A DNA stretch of 64,000 nucleotides from Lonicera japonica (taxonomy: Eukaryota; Streptophyta; Magnoliopsida; Dipsacales; Caprifoliaceae). Positions 47,329 through 60,315 of this stretch are shown piece after piece. The notes below the pieces were generated by a model. The model saw nothing but the letters and a program-made list of their open reading frames with translations, was not told where the DNA came from and ran no database searches. The position numbers and the translations under genes were made by a program. The DNA lies in assembly GCA_021464415.1 (NCBI GenBank), contig CM038466.1:27157017-27221016 (forward strand), written 5' to 3'. Position 1 is the first letter of the stretch, and each line of letters opens with the position of its first letter.

Positions 47329-47670
47329 TATTCTAGAAGGTACTATTTTAACCAAATGTATGTGTTTTGGGTGATTAGGCTTTTTTTGGGCCCAAAGAGG
47401 CTTGACCTTCTCATCCTCCAAACCAAATTCTTTCATTAATTCTATTGGACTTTATGACAGATATAATTTACCTGATGAGCATGCACTTCCCTTTCTTTAA
47501 GATATATTAAAAGATAAGCCCTAAAACATACATTTGTGTGTATGTGTGTTTGAGTGTACATAAATAAAGGGGATACATATGTTGATCTTTAATTGCTCCC
47601 ACGTGTATGGGACATCATCCTAGTTTATGTGAAATATGTAAATTTGTCTGCCTCCTTCTAATGTCAATGA

Positions 47671-48559
47671 TGTTGAGAATGTTTGACTCAAATCATTGAT
47701 CCCATGTAAAAAAGTTATAAAATTCAAGATGGGTATATAAGTAGGGGAGTATCATCACATAGTAATAAGACATTTTAAAATAAAACCCCGCTCTTGTGGC
47801 TCAAATGTGTTTAATTTTGGGACAATATCATTATTATGTGCGCGAACCGGTGGGCCCAGTTGGTGCCCTGCACCCAGCCCATGTGTCGGTGGACACAACA
47901 ATTAGTATTAAATGTAGATGGTGAATCCACGCACTTGTGGAGCAATATAAGTAATTGGACTCAGTGGAATCAGGAATAACTCGGTAGAACCTAAGGTAAT
48001 GAATCGCTACAAAAATTATCCTAGTAGCTGGACTCGGTAGAGGGTGGAGTTAGACTTAGAGAAATCAAAGATATAGTCATTATAACCTACATACACTGGG
48101 GTACTGTAAATGTGGTGTTGGAAGTTCCTTGAGTAATGTGAAATAGGTGTATCTTAAGATGTGAATTGACCAAGGTGGACAATTTTGCAAATGGTGTTGA
48201 AAGGTGATCTACATGAATAGTTCAAAGGTAATTCAAATGTAGATCTAAGGTGGACTAAGATATAAGTTTAGATCCATGCCAGGTGGAGTCAAGGTGAACC
48301 AATGTTTATCCAAGATGGAGCTAAATGTGGACTAGTTTGATCCAAGATGGAGATTGTTAAGAATGGTTTGTTCAAACTGTTAATCTCACATGAAAAAAAT
48401 TGTAAAACTCAACATGTGTATACAAGTAGAGGAGTGTCACTACATAGTAACGATGTCTATTAAGATAAAATCCCACATCTTAAGATGGGGATAATATCAT
48501 TACTATATAGGTTCAATTAGTGCCATTAGCCCAGCCTAATGCTAATGGGCACAATAACA
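47671..48559 (+). mobile_element. TRIM element, copy B
   Basis: Counterpart of 4911-5790: terminal repeats 47671-47900 and 48355-48559 around a ~450-bp noncoding interior. Confidence 0.65.
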
Positions 48560-49168
48560 TAAGGGGTATAAAAAATATTGATAACCACCACCTCTTCTAA
48601 TATTAAAAGATTCTTCGTGAAATATTTATGTCTGATCCTTTGGGTTTGTTGTGATAAATATTAATGTCCACATAAATATATAAATATATCCGGTGACTTC
48701 ACATTTTAATTATATTTACATTATGTTAAAAAGACTAACCGTTCAATTTGAGAATTTTTTCAAAACTAAAACTATTTATTTTAATTTTTTAAATAATATA
48801 GAGTATTCACTATAATGTGTGCATGCATTCCATAATAAGTTACACCACCAAATTAGTAAGAACATCAAGTGCTTATCATATTAATTATCATATATATAAC
48901 TAATCTAATAATATTTGATAGATCATCGCTCTTACATACAATAAAAATGTACAAATTTAGTGATGTACCTACCATAACCTATAATAGAAAGTACTTATCA
49001 TTCTACTACTCTATACATTTATATGAACATATATATATATGTTCAACACTTGTTTGTGAAGTAATGCATCAAAATTGGATAAATTTTCTTTATCTTATGT
49101 CACATCAATTTGACTCTTCTCTTTTGTTTTGTTTTTTTAAAGACAAGGTCTCCGTAATTATTAAGACT

Positions 49169-51370
49169 TGGAGCATCTTCAATGGAATAATTAAATTTGA
49201 TAAGTCAAAATCACTTTTGATTATATATTTAGTAAATTGTTAAAATTAACAATGTTGGTCTTTTCAATGGCTATTTTTTCTTAATAACCAAATTATTGTG
49301 ATAAATTTTAATACTCGTAAGTGTACGGATTAATTTGTAGTGTAGCGTGTAAGCAAAAGCGATCCCACAAGGATTCAAACAGTATATTTTATAATTATTT
49401 TGTTAACTTTTCACTAAACTCCTAATGTAGTTAAAAAAAGTTTATGGTCTTTAAACAAATAAAATAAAGCAAATAAATTAAAGTAATAGAACTAAACTAA
49501 ATAATATTAAGTAAGATAATAAACTTAATTAATTGACTAGGGTTTTGGAGTTATATATATTTAATACCATGTTCCTAAGTATTCATGCGCATAAACTCTA
49601 CTCTTACCTCATATTAATTTGGTTTCTCGACTCTATTAAATGCGAAAAATAAAATCATTCAAGTGCAATTAATTTATAAAATCCAATTCTAATTCTTCCA
49701 CAATCAAACTTATGTGTAAAGTCAAAACTCACTAGATTCGTCAAAATACACTATATATCCGCTCATAACAAATCATAAAGTGAATCCAACCAAAAATAAT
49801 GAGAATCCAACTTTATTTTTATCAATTAAAATAGACATTCAATAAGAATAATTGTATTTAAGATTAACAGTCCGTTTAGATTGAAAGGGATGGATGGAAA
49901 GGAAATAGTTAATTAAGAGGAAAAGGAATGGAATAGAATGGAAAGGAATGAGTTTAATTTTATTGTTGTTTGGATAGCTAAAGATGGAAAAGAATGGAAT
50001 GTAAATGAATCTTGTTTGGATAGAGAGAAGAAAAGAAATGAAAAGAATGTAATTTAATATATTATTAACAAATTAGGGTTAAATTTAAAATAACGTGAAA
50101 AAATTATTAAATTTTTTTCCTTTCCCTCCCAATCCTCCCAATACTGGAAGGAAACAAAATAAAGGAATAGAGGGGATTGGCATTCCCTCCCAATCCCTCC
50201 GTTTTCTCTCCACTCCCTCTTATAAATCTATCCAAACGAGTGAAATGCAATCTCTTCTCCTCTTTTTCTTTCCTTCCCTTCCCATTCCCTCAATCCAAAC
50301 GGACTGTAAAGTATTAAATTAATAAAGTCAATTGTCATGAACATGTGCAGTATAATCAATTAAATAAACAAAAAATAAATAAACTTACTTAGAACGTAAT
50401 TAATTGAATAGTAAAATTAAAGTTGCAAATCTTCAAAATTTTCAATAGCAAAAAGCTAAAGAAAAACAAATAGATTAAAGAGAAGAAGAAAGGAGAAAAG
50501 CACCGCGGCAAAACCACCGCCAAGCCCCTTTTTTTATACATATGGTGTTCTATTCATAGTTCCTAAACCCTAATCTAAGGTGGAATGGGTTTTGCCTAAT
50601 TAACTTGCTCCCCAATTAATTTCATGGGCTAGGCTACTAATTGTTAGAGCATAGATTGCTGGGAAATGGGCCTGCGCAGAATTGAATGGCTTTGGGCCCA
50701 CATTAAAGTATAATTTGTTGAATTTTTGTCTAAATGCAGAATTTTGCGTCATAATTTTGAATCGTAAAATAGCTAAATTTGAAAAAGTACCAAATTGAAA
50801 AGTTATAGCTCTCGAAATTCTCTTCAAATTACGCTTAAGAATCACATGATTTTGAATTCTGAATAAAAAGTAATGCGTCCAGAAGTATTGAGCTATTTTA
50901 GATGTCTTTATTTGCTTTAATTTCTCTATTTTTCTCAATCTTCTCCAATTATTTTCTAACACATGAAAAACATTAAAAATATAAGAAATAGTATTGATAT
51001 ACGCTTTCTAAATTATAAAATAGCATAAGAAATTATACCAATTTTTTGGCGCATTACAAATTTGTAGGGTCCATCATATCAATTGACCACAAATTAATCA
51101 ATTTTAATTTTAATTTATTTAAAAAACAAAATAAGGGAAACATTATCTAAATTTGAAAAGATTATCTTTTTTTAGCCAATAGAATTAGTGAGTATCTCAT
51201 TTTCATTATTGAAGAAGGTTTTTAACTTTGATTATAAATGGAGTGGATTTGGTTATTGGTTAAAATGTTGTTAAAATTTGATTATGCCATTGGGTGGTAT
51301 TTTTAGCCAACATTGTTAAAATTGATTATAATTGTTATTTTGATTATACCATTAGAGATACTCTTAGAGA
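49169..51370. mobile_element. TIR element with GGAGCATCTTCAATGG-type ends (copy B)
   Basis: Counterpart of 6391-8221, enlarged by the MITE at 49868-50306. The ~75-bp shared module is at 50799-50874. Confidence 0.5.
49868..50306. mobile_element. MITE (PIF/Harbinger-like, TAA target) specific to copy B
   Basis: The ends CAGTCCGTTTAGATTGA and TCAATCCAAACGGACTG are inverted. The interior is GGAATGG-rich on the left and CCATTCC-rich on the right. The flanks are TAA (49865-49867, 50307-50309), and copy A has a single TAA at the matching place (7128-7130) with no insert. A 3-bp TWA duplication fits PIF/Harbinger, but the CAG ends are not typical, so the superfamily is tentative. Confidence 0.8.
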
Positions 51371-52241
51371 CCATGTTTGCATAAACATGTGTACTACATA
51401 ATATGTCTATTTTTTTTAATATAATAATTAATATTCCAAGAACCTCCTATCATTCATAATAATTGGAATTCTTGGCACCTTTAATAAGTGTACAATATGA
51501 TATTCGTTAATTTTTCTAATTAAGTAGTATTAATCTGTCTTATCTCAAGTTTAAGGTCTTGGGTTCAAACCCCGATTCAAATATTAATATATATTATTGT
51601 GAGTTGAAATTTTGTTCAATCTCATTTAACAACTAACTAAAATTTTAGACAATTAGAAGCCAGTGTTTTAAAAGGTGAAAGCGTAAGTTTAAGCATTTGC
51701 GTGTATAAAGGTAAGACGTAAGTTTCAACGCAGCGAGGCGTAAGCTTTTTGAGCAAAATATTTTTATATTAAAAAATGATAAATAATTAATATAACATTA
51801 AAAATAGTTTTTTATGTCATTTTACTATCAAGTTTTTTTTAGTTTAAAGGTTAAAATGCTAAATAAAAATAACTTATGGGTCTATTTTTAATTTAATAGT
51901 GTCGTGTCCAAACATCAACTTAATAAATTAAGAAATAAAATAATAATAATAATAAAGAAAAGTTTTCACCAATTTTAAATTATTTAATATACCCATTAGT
52001 AATTTTGTAAATATTTAAAATACCTGAGATTAATTAGATTATTTTATCACTTAAAAAAAACACTACTTCTAAACCCTCTTTGTCTCACACCCACCTACCG
52101 GAGCCATCTTTCAACAATTCCATCTTCCATCTCTCTCCATCTTCATCTTGAATATCCTATCTTTCATCTTCTATCTCTCTCACATGTGTTCCTAGTTGTC
52201 GTCATCCAATCTATTATCAGCTTCTTCCGACCTACACCTCC

Positions 52242-52698
52242 TGTTAGATTAATTTTATATTAATTCAAATTAGGACCACAAATGTATATATATTATTAAT
52301 GTGTATTATGATCCACATGCAAGCCCAAACTTAAGTGATCTAATTAGGTTTTAAGCAGACTTAAGGGCATGTTCGTCATGGAATTGATATGTAAATGCCA
52401 TTATACAAATTCTTTTTCTATAATATGCAAAAATAGAATAAGTGAAAGTTCACATCTGCCATGGAAACTTATAAATTGAGGGGCAATGGTCCCTAATTTT
52501 TTTCTTGATAATATAATTCTCTAAATCTTCTCTCGAGTGAAAATCAAGTGCTAAGGAAAAGGATTAGAAAACGATTGTAGTGCTCGATCTTCTGCTCAAT
52601 TGTCGTTAACGGATTCGGGTACACATCTCTCTGTATTTCTTAATAATATAATATAATACACAATCCTATATTTAAAGTTTTTAGAATTTAATCCTAAT
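52242..52698 (+). mobile_element. 5' LTR of the old copia (copy B)
   Basis: TGTTAGATTAATTTT to about 52698, followed by AAGTGGTATCAAAGG, a slightly mutated tRNA-iMet primer site that proves its LTR nature. Copy A has lost this junction. Confidence 0.8.
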
Positions 52699-53429
52699 AA
52701 GTGGTATCAAAGGAAGGTTAGTATAAAGTCTATTGTTAGAAATATTATACGAGAAAATTCATAATCTTGAATTGTATAATTCATTGATTCTGTATATATC
52801 AGTGTATGGATTCGGGCTTATGGTATTTAAAAAAAGTCGGGATGTGTGCGTTTGATTAAATCCATAAAGTGAAGTTTGATTAAATCCATAAAGTGAAGTT
52901 TGATTAATGTTTTCATGTATTCATCTTCACGCCATCAGATAATTAAATGCTTGCATCTTAAAGGCGTTGTCTTGTATTATTCTTATTTTTTATGCCCGCG
53001 GTGTTTTATGTTTTTTTTGCCCGAGAAAGACATTGGGCAATTACATATTAATGGTTGTTAGGAGGGATATGTTTCAATTTATTTACGGTTAAGCCACTTT
53101 GATTTTTTTTCTCCATGAAATCTTTATATGCATGTACAATTGTATATAAATAGATATGACGTGGGATTGTATACATGTTTACGATGACATTATTGAACTT
53201 TTGGATACTAAAAAGGGGGTGGGTGCACCGGGGGGGGAGGGTTGTTTCAAATTTTTTTAAAAGAAGATGATGAACAGTTGATTTGTTGCTTTCCAAAAAT
53301 GTCACAGTTCATAACTGTGACCAGTTTATGCAGAAACTTTTCACTTTTTGTGGCAGTGACAAAAGTATCAGAACTTTTCTCCGCTCTTGTCAAGATTGTA
53401 TTGTATGGAATGTTTAAATGTTCTCTTTA

Positions 53430-53530
53430 TTTTTTTTGAACAACTTATAATTTGAGGGATTCGAACACAGAAACTCTCTCTAAATAGATCGATCCCTTAC
53501 AAGGACTTTAGTGAATCATTAGGCCACTCC
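53430..53530 (-). mobile_element. tRNA-derived SINE, antisense (copy B)
   Basis: Counterpart of 18218-18326. The minus strand has GTGGCCTAATGATTCACTAA and TGTTCGAATCCCTC, then an A-rich tail. Confidence 0.55.
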
Positions 53531-53870
53531 TTAGGGTTGAATGTTTAAATATTCGTGTATTTCTAATTCATGCGAATATTTACTAATCTAAAAAGAAACT
53601 CATATTTGGCTGATTGTGCACACACTCATGATGTTAAACATATGGCATTTATCAAGGTAACATAATGTTAATAATAAATCAAAGATAGATTTGTTTTTAA
53701 CATAATTTATTGTCAATATTTGATCATTATAACAACTAACAAGAGTACTACTTACAGTTAATATCACTGTCCAAATGTTTGATATTAATGTTGTGCTAGA
53801 TATCTTAAGATGTTGTCATAAAAATAATCGATTTAAATATTGTTAACTTGGTTATTTGATGTGAGCAAAT

Positions 53871-54620
53871 TTGTTTATTCATTTAATTTTGTTCTCTACT
53901 GTTACTTTTATACTTGCTAACATGAGCAATGTTTCAACGTTAAACGGAACTAACTTTAAGGATTGGAAAAAGAGTATATTAATTGTTCTCAGTTGCGTGG
54001 ACATAGACTTAGCACTAAGAATGCCAAAACTGAATGATCTCATTGAACAAAGTACCTCTGTGGAAGTTTTGCACTTTAAAAACAGGCCGAGTCGTATGAT
54101 TATGAAGTGCGAGATTCCAAAGGCCTTCAGGGGTGTAATAATAGATGATGATACCATTGCTAATAAGTTCATTGAGGAAATTCATACACATTTTACCAAA
54201 AACGATAAGGCTAAAACAAGCACACTCTTAACGAGCCTGATTTCGATGAAGTATAAGGGCAAGGGTAATGTTCGGGAGTACATCATCGAGATGTCTCATT
54301 TTACTTTAAAGCTTAAGGCACTAAAGCTCAACTTATCGAATGATTTACTTGTGCATTTGATTCTTATCTCTTTTCTTGCCTAGTTTAATTAATTTACGAC
54401 CAGTCATAATTGTTAAAAGAGAAACGAACTCTTAATGAGCTCATTTCATTTTGTGCAAGAAAAAGTGAGATTGAAACAAGACAGAACTAAAAGTGCTCAT
54501 TTAGCTTGCACCTCTTAAAGTAAAGGCAAGAGGAAGGATAAATGAAAAGAAGTTATTGTTCTTAAGGGTTTGGAGTAAAAGAAACAAAAAACTCTGGATG
54601 GTTGTTTCTACCATTTTGAT
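53871..54620 (+). pseudogene. gag remnant of the old copia (copy B)
   Basis: Better kept than in A. One frame of 170 codons (53871-54383) includes [25 protein letters not shown], the block NDKAKTSTLLTSLIS and [17 protein letters not shown]. It then meets a TAG and decays to a half zinc knuckle near 54615, where the Mutator-like element is inserted. It aligns with residues 8-165 of the intact copia protein. Translation is unlikely, as it lacks pol, and its sister copy is broken differently. Confidence 0.85.
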
Positions 54621-54635
54621 TATTGTAAAAGGTTA

Positions 54636-55558
54636 GGAATATTTAGACTTTGCACTCCATATTTTGACCTATAATTTGAGATTGCACCCCATATTTAAAA
54701 ACCTTTGACATTGCACCTCATTGTTAACTATTTATATTATGTTTTGTTAGTAAACAAATATAATGACAAAAATGCCATTTTCTTCTCCTTATTTTCCTTT
54801 TTCTTCCTTTTCTCATTCTTCTCCTGCTTCTTCTCCATTTGCTTCTTCTTCTCATTATTCTCATTCTTCTACTTCTCCTACTCTGAACAGAAGCAGCAAC
54901 ACATGGCCTTATTTGCTTTTACATTTTCAAAACTCCACTAGTAGCAGCAGCACTATATCTGCAAGTTATTAAACCATGACGAATCAACCGTATCAATAAC
55001 ACATATATATACAGTGAGAAAATGAACATCTAAAAGATCTTCAAGTATTTGCGACCAAAACTTAAATTCATCATCATAAATCATAATCAATTAAATGGCT
55101 TTCGAGGAAGAAGGATTCAACCAATAGAGTGAATATTATGAAAATTATAGCCCAAGTGCTGATGTAAGTAAGTCCAAGATTATAGTAGCTTCTCTTACCA
55201 CATGTACATCGCCGACGGTGCTTCATGTTCTATGCCCTCATCTCCTCTTGCTCGTCGTTCGTTCACCTGAACTTCCAATTTTCCCGTAGAACTACCTCCC
55301 CCGGTGATTGGCGAGAAAAATGTGGTGCCCGAGTTGTTTGGTGACAAAAGAAGAAGATGACGAAGAAGATTGATGACAAAGAAGACGGAAGAAGAAGATG
55401 GAAGAAGATGAAAAAAGGGCATTTTCGTCATTATATTTGTTTATTAACAGGATTTAACAAAAATAGTTAACATTGGGGTGCAAAGTCAAAGGATTTAAAA
55501 TATGAGGTGCAATCTTAAATTAGGTGTCAAAATGTGTGACGCAAAGTCCAAATATCCC
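54636..55558. mobile_element. Mutator-like non-autonomous element (copy B)
   Basis: Counterpart of 19408-20393 with ~140-bp TIRs. The right flank AAAAAGTTA (55559-55567) matches the left flank of the A copy exactly, while the left flank here is AAAAGGTTA (54627-54635). A minus-strand frame (55195-55431) ends GIEHEAPSAMYMW before a GTAAGA; it may be a captured exon, but I do not recognise it. Confidence 0.85.
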
Positions 55559-56124
55559 AAAAAGTTATTAATTTTTGATTAAAATGTTCAAGAGGGGTAA
55601 TTTAACAATTTAGTTGTTTACATACTAAAAACTTTTTCTCATGCTTAATTTATATTGTCAAGCACAAAATTTGACTACCTTTCCGTATATAAAAGTCTCT
55701 TAATCTAAGGGTACACATTTTATTTAATTGGTATATGATTATTTTTAACCTTTAAATTTTGTTTCCCCTCACATTGAAACATCAAATCAAGCACAAATCA
55801 AGCACAGTAGAACTCACACACAAAATACACACTCAACACACTATCCACTCCAATCTCCCCCTCTCTTGCTCTTTCGAAATTTGAAAAAATGTCTTTACTT
55901 TATAATTTCTCATCCCAACATTTTTTATTTTTAATTAAAAAATTGAATTTTAGTAAAATTTATGTTTGAAGTATCTATATTGGAAAATCCACGGTGAACA
56001 AAAAATTGTATACAAAGTTTTAGGATTAAGGATAGTCATTGATCCCATTTTTATATTTTTATCATGTATTTTTCTATAATAAATATATATTTTGGGCATT
56101 TGTTTTAATATTTAATGTCCTACA

Positions 56125-56200
56125 GTAATTATTAATTATTTCAAATTAAGTAATTATTAATTATTTCAAATTAAGTAATTATTAATTATTTCAAATTAAG
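56125..56200 (+). repeat. Triplicated ~25-bp unit
   Basis: TAATTATTAATTATTTCAAAT plus TAAG stands three times in tandem here but once in copy A (about 27430). Confidence 0.9.
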
Positions 56201-56417
56201 TTATTTTAGTAATTTTATTTTCCATTTTACATAGTATACTATTATTAATTAATTCTCATTTTTTTTAACCATGCCGTCTGGTGAAAGCGTGCAATACCTT
56301 TATATTTATATAATAAGGGGCAATTGTTTTTAAATCTACCTATATATATATATATATATATAAAAGAGGATACGAAATTGTCTAGTTAAGATTTAAGATA
56401 TTTTATAAATTACTAGG

Positions 56418-56640
56418 TGATGGTGCGGATTACTTGTGCGGTCTTCCCCGCCAACCTCAGGCTGACACGTGGCCGCCCACCAACCCTGCCGCCGAGCTCA
56501 TTGCCGGATAGGGAGCTCGGAGAAGACTTACCATTACCTCGTGAGGGAAGTGGATTTCTTGCCTGAGAGCCTATTTTGAACTACGTATTGTAAACGCGAG
56601 CTACGAAGCCCTTTCGACGAGCTCAGAAATTCTCTCTCTC

Positions 56641-56685
<45 letters not shown>

Positions 56686-57283
56686 CGTCGTCCAACCACT
56701 CTGCCAGACTGGGTGGCAGGGGCATGGGCGACTGTTACCTGCTCTGCGGAGCGCGCATAATTTCTCTTACCTTCATTAAATGCACACCCACTGCATTTAA
56801 TGCACCGTAATTCATGGAGAAGCAAGGTCAGAATTGGTACTGATGCAGGCATGGCTCCAAGCTCACTCTGTACACCCTGGCCGCGCGTTCTCCCCAGTGA
56901 TATATATACCAGGGGCATTTACTCCCCTCAACAACCAAGAACAAAAAAAGGAGAGACAGTTCACAACCGAGCTCCTCGTGTAGAAATTAGACTAGCATTG
57001 GTTCAGCTTCCTAATTCTACTGTAATATCAAGAAAGTGGAGTGATAAGAGAGACCTTTGTGAGTTTGTATGCTTGTAAATCTATTATTAATACAAAGCAA
57101 ACCAAGCTCCGAGCTCCATTCCACAGGGGATGAGTAACCCGTATTTTCATACGAGGCTAACCTCCTCTATAAACCGTTGACTCTCCTAAATTCAGCACTT
57201 TCCTCTTCATTACCCTAATCATTGATCATCATCGAATTGACTGCGTGGCGTTAAAAGCAACTTTCTAGTTTTTAGCACCAACA
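56418..57283 (+). repeat. 5' LTR of the Tat-type gypsy
   Basis: 866 bp, TGATGGTGCGG ... AGCACCAACA. It holds a (TC)n tract (about 56630-56682) and TATATATA at 56901-56908 as likely promoter box. GTTTGGCGCCGTCTATGGGA follows as primer-binding site, similar in type to that of the LTR element at 20488. Confidence 0.85.
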
Positions 57284-57373
57284 GTTTGGCGCCGTCTATG
57301 GGAAAGAATAGTGTTTTTCTACCAAAGTCACGTACCCTTTTTAAAAACCGCATAACCACTTAAAAATTTCGCT

Positions 57374-58932
57374 ATGTCTTCAAGACAAACTCAGCCAGAC
57401 CTTGTATTAGCTCTACAAGAACGGCAAGCTGCCCTTCAAATCTGAATCGACAGACTCCTAGCCCAAAGGCAAAGTCCCGGAGACAGCACCAAGAGCAGGT
57501 CATCCTCAGCCTCTGTGTCTGCTGCCATTCGCCCGATCCCTCCACAAGTCCCGGTCAGAGAAAGACTGGGGGGCCGTGGTAGAGGACTCGAGGGGAACCG
57601 CGTCAGACCTGACGAGCTCGAGTCCCACCACTCCAGTTCCAAAAGGGGGACTTCGTACGAAGAAATTCCAGCTTCACTCCCTCCCATACCAGCAAGGGAC
57701 CCACGGATCAATGTGATTCGTTAAAGACGCCCGGATGAGTTTTCGCAACACCGGGGGCCTAGTGTCGGGCTACCTCTACCTCTATCAGGAAGAATGACAG
57801 AGCGTGAGGCAGAGGCCAGACCCAGAAGGTCTATTTTTTTTATAGAATCTTTGATAAAGAATCAGTCGAGGAGGTCGAAAGAAGACTGATGACCAAAATG
57901 GAGGCCCAAATGACGAAAATGATAAAGACTATGGGTCACATGGCAGGGAGCTCGGCGGTAGCTCTGGTAAGGGACGTCAGATCCCCATTCACCGACCACA
58001 TTCAAAAATGCTCCGTCCCAAAGAAGTTTAGGCTCCCGGCGCTGGAATCATACGATGGAACCACTGACCCTGACGGTGTGGTGTGCAGTGCCTTTGTCAC
58101 CACTTTAAAGGGGGCAGCCAGGACATGGTGCAACCGTCTACTGCCAGGGTCGATCTCGAGCTCTCAAGAGCTCGGCACCAAGTTCGTCTCACACTTCATG
58201 GGAACCAAGCGGCAGTCCAGAACCTCAACTCACCTGTTCACTATAAAACAGGGGCCCACCGAAAGTCTGAAAGAATACGCTCATCGTTTTAACCAATAGA
58301 GCCTCACAGTCACCAGCTTAAACGAAGGAGTGGCGGTGGCAGCCTTTATGGAGGGGGTAACCTCCCCATACTACCTTATGACGTTGGCAAGAACGGCACC
58401 AAAGACAATGTCAGAGCTCCTCGACGAGGTCAACAAACAGGTCGGGGTTGAGGAGACTTTACAAGACAGAAACCTGGCAGGTCTATCAGCCCTCATATCC
58501 TCTTCCAAGCGTCCGAGGAGGGACAACCCTCCCCACAGCCAGGAGAAAGAAGGCAAGAGGAGTAAAAAAGAAGCAGACAGAACCGAACTAAGGGACGGCA
58601 GGGCTCGCCAACAGTTCACTCCACTGACAGCCCCCCTGGGGGAAGTCTACGCCCAGCTAGACCCAGGGAAAATCCCAGAAGCTCGAAAAATGAGGACGCT
58701 TGAGGAGAAACGAGATACCACCAAGTACTGCCGGTACCACAAAGACCACAGCCACGAGACCGATAGCTGTTGGAAGTTGAAGGGAGAAATTGAGAAGCTC
58801 ATTCAGAGAAGGCAACTTAAGCAATACGTTGACAAAAAGAAGGGGGCTCCTCTCGATACCAAAGGAAAGGCCACGGAAAACGAGATCTTTATGATTGAGG
58901 GAGGCTCCTCTTACTCCAAAAATAGCAATTAA
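57374..58932 (+). pseudogene. Tat-type gypsy gag remnant
   Basis: From ATG 57374 (MSSRQTQPDLVLALQ) with an early TGA near 57440 where an arginine CGA is expected. The core follows in one frame from 57889: FTDHIQKCSVPKKFRLPALESYDG in pieces, then TRTSTHLFTIKQGPTESLKEY, RFNQ-stop, LNEGVAVAAFMEG, MSELLDEVNKQ, and a zinc-knuckle-like YCRYHKDHSHETDSC (about 58720-58770). The protein ends near 58932. This wording is typical of Tat gag capsid. Confidence 0.85.
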
Positions 58933-60315
58933 TCAAGAAAGGCCTACGTCAGACAGGCCAGAACCTATAGCTCGGAGGCAGAATGCTTCGGATTCCAACC
59001 TGCCAAAATAGTAAAGTATGAGGTTAAAGAGCTCGTTTTCAGCGATGAAGACATGATCGGAGTAGATTTTCCTCACGATGACCCTTTGGTAGTAACAGCG
59101 ATGGTGAGCAATCACAATGTCCATAGGATCCTCATCGACACAGGGGCCACGTCCAACCTCATGTACTACAGCGCCTTTAAGGCCATGGGCCTCACAATAG
59201 AGCACTTAACTCCCTTCTCGGTCGCCTTGGTCGGGTTCTCGAGGGAGAAGACTAAATCTCTAGGAACCATCAAGCTCGTTGTAACCCTGGGGACGATCCC
59301 CAAACAGATCACCACAATTGCCGAGTTTTTGGTACTGAATAGAGCTCCCCATTACAACGCCATTCTCGGTAGAGGAACGCTCAATAAAATCAGGGCTATC
59401 ATCTCGACCTGTAGCTTGACCCTAAGATTCCCGACCCCTCACGGAGTGGGTGAATGCAAGAGAAATCAGGCCGAAGCCCGTAGCTGCCAATTCGAAACAC
59501 TAAAGGAAGTTAGGACATCTGACATCATGGTGGCCAAGGTAAAAACCCCTGCAGAAAAATGAGAGATAGACACCCTAGATCCTAGAGATGAACATAATGA
59601 GCTCCGAGGTGAGCCGGTGGAAGATTTAGAGAATTTCATCCTGGACCCCTCCCAACCTGACAAGGTCCTGAAAGTCAGCGATCAACTTTGTGTAAGATTC
59701 GAGAAGAGCTCTGTCAATGCCTCCAAGCTAACGCAGATGTCTTTGCGTGGTCCCACGATGACATGAAGGGGCTTAACCCAGAGGTTATGGTACACAGGTT
59801 AAACGCCGATCCCTGCGTCACTCCCGTAAGACAGAAGAAGAGAAGTTTCGCAGCAGAGATGAACTTGGCCGCCAAGTAAGAAGTTCAGAAACTCCTCCGA
59901 GCTGGCTTCATTCGAGAGTACATTACCCGAAATGGCTCTCCAATATAGTACTTAAAAAAAAAGCACAGCAGAAAATGGAGGATGTGTGTGGACGCTACCA
60001 CAGGTCACGAAATGTTATGTTTCATGGACGCATACTCTGGCTATAATCAAGTCAGGATGGCTCTAGAAGATGAGGAGAATACCTCATTTGTCACAAACGA
60101 AGGCTACGTACTACTACAAGGCCATGCCCTTTGGTTTAAGAAACGCGGGTGCAACCTACCAAAGGGTGATGAATGCGTTATTCAAGAACCAGATAGGTCG
60201 AAATATGGAGGTCTATGTCGATGACATGTTAGTCAAAAGCCTTAAAGCCGCGAGCCATGTGTTCGACCTCAACGAAACTTTTGCCATACTCAGACAGAAC
60301 GGCATGTCCCTTATA
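58933..60315 (+). pseudogene. Tat-type gypsy protease and reverse transcriptase, first part
   Basis: The protease has LIDTGATSNLMYYSAF (about 59130-59180) and GRGTLNKIRAIIST. The reverse transcriptase follows with GFIREYITRNGSP, MCVD, then a jump to TTGHEMLCFMDAYSGYNQV, MPFGLRNAGATYQRVMNALF and YVDDMLVKS (about 60210-60240). Between MCVD and TTGHEML about 25 residues present in relatives (the DLNKACPKD region) are missing, so the RT could not work even if stops were ignored. It is cut at 60315, after RQNGMSL, by an insertion. Confidence 0.85.

Larger units (their letters stand above)
44838..56417 (+). repeat. Large direct duplication, copy B (partner 2344-27603)
   Basis: Collinear with copy A from CTAGTCGTTATGATG (44838) to ATTACTAGG (56417). 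It holds the same nested older elements in the same order but lacks the three large A-specific insertions, and it shows their empty sites at about 53173-53183, 55645-55651 and 56104-56112. B alone carries a MITE (49868-50306), ~270 bp at about 46527-46795, and the gypsy element whose insertion at 56418 hides the right edge. The left edge truncates a gypsy pol. Confidence 0.9.

Noticed and set aside
53871..54383. Domesticated gag gene (170 aa)
   Set aside because: It is the better-kept half of a decayed copia. It ends within gag, lacks a plausible complete domain, and its sister copy is broken.
56534..56918. Glu/Arg repeat open frames on the minus strand
   Set aside because: They come from the (TC)n tract within the Tat-type LTR.
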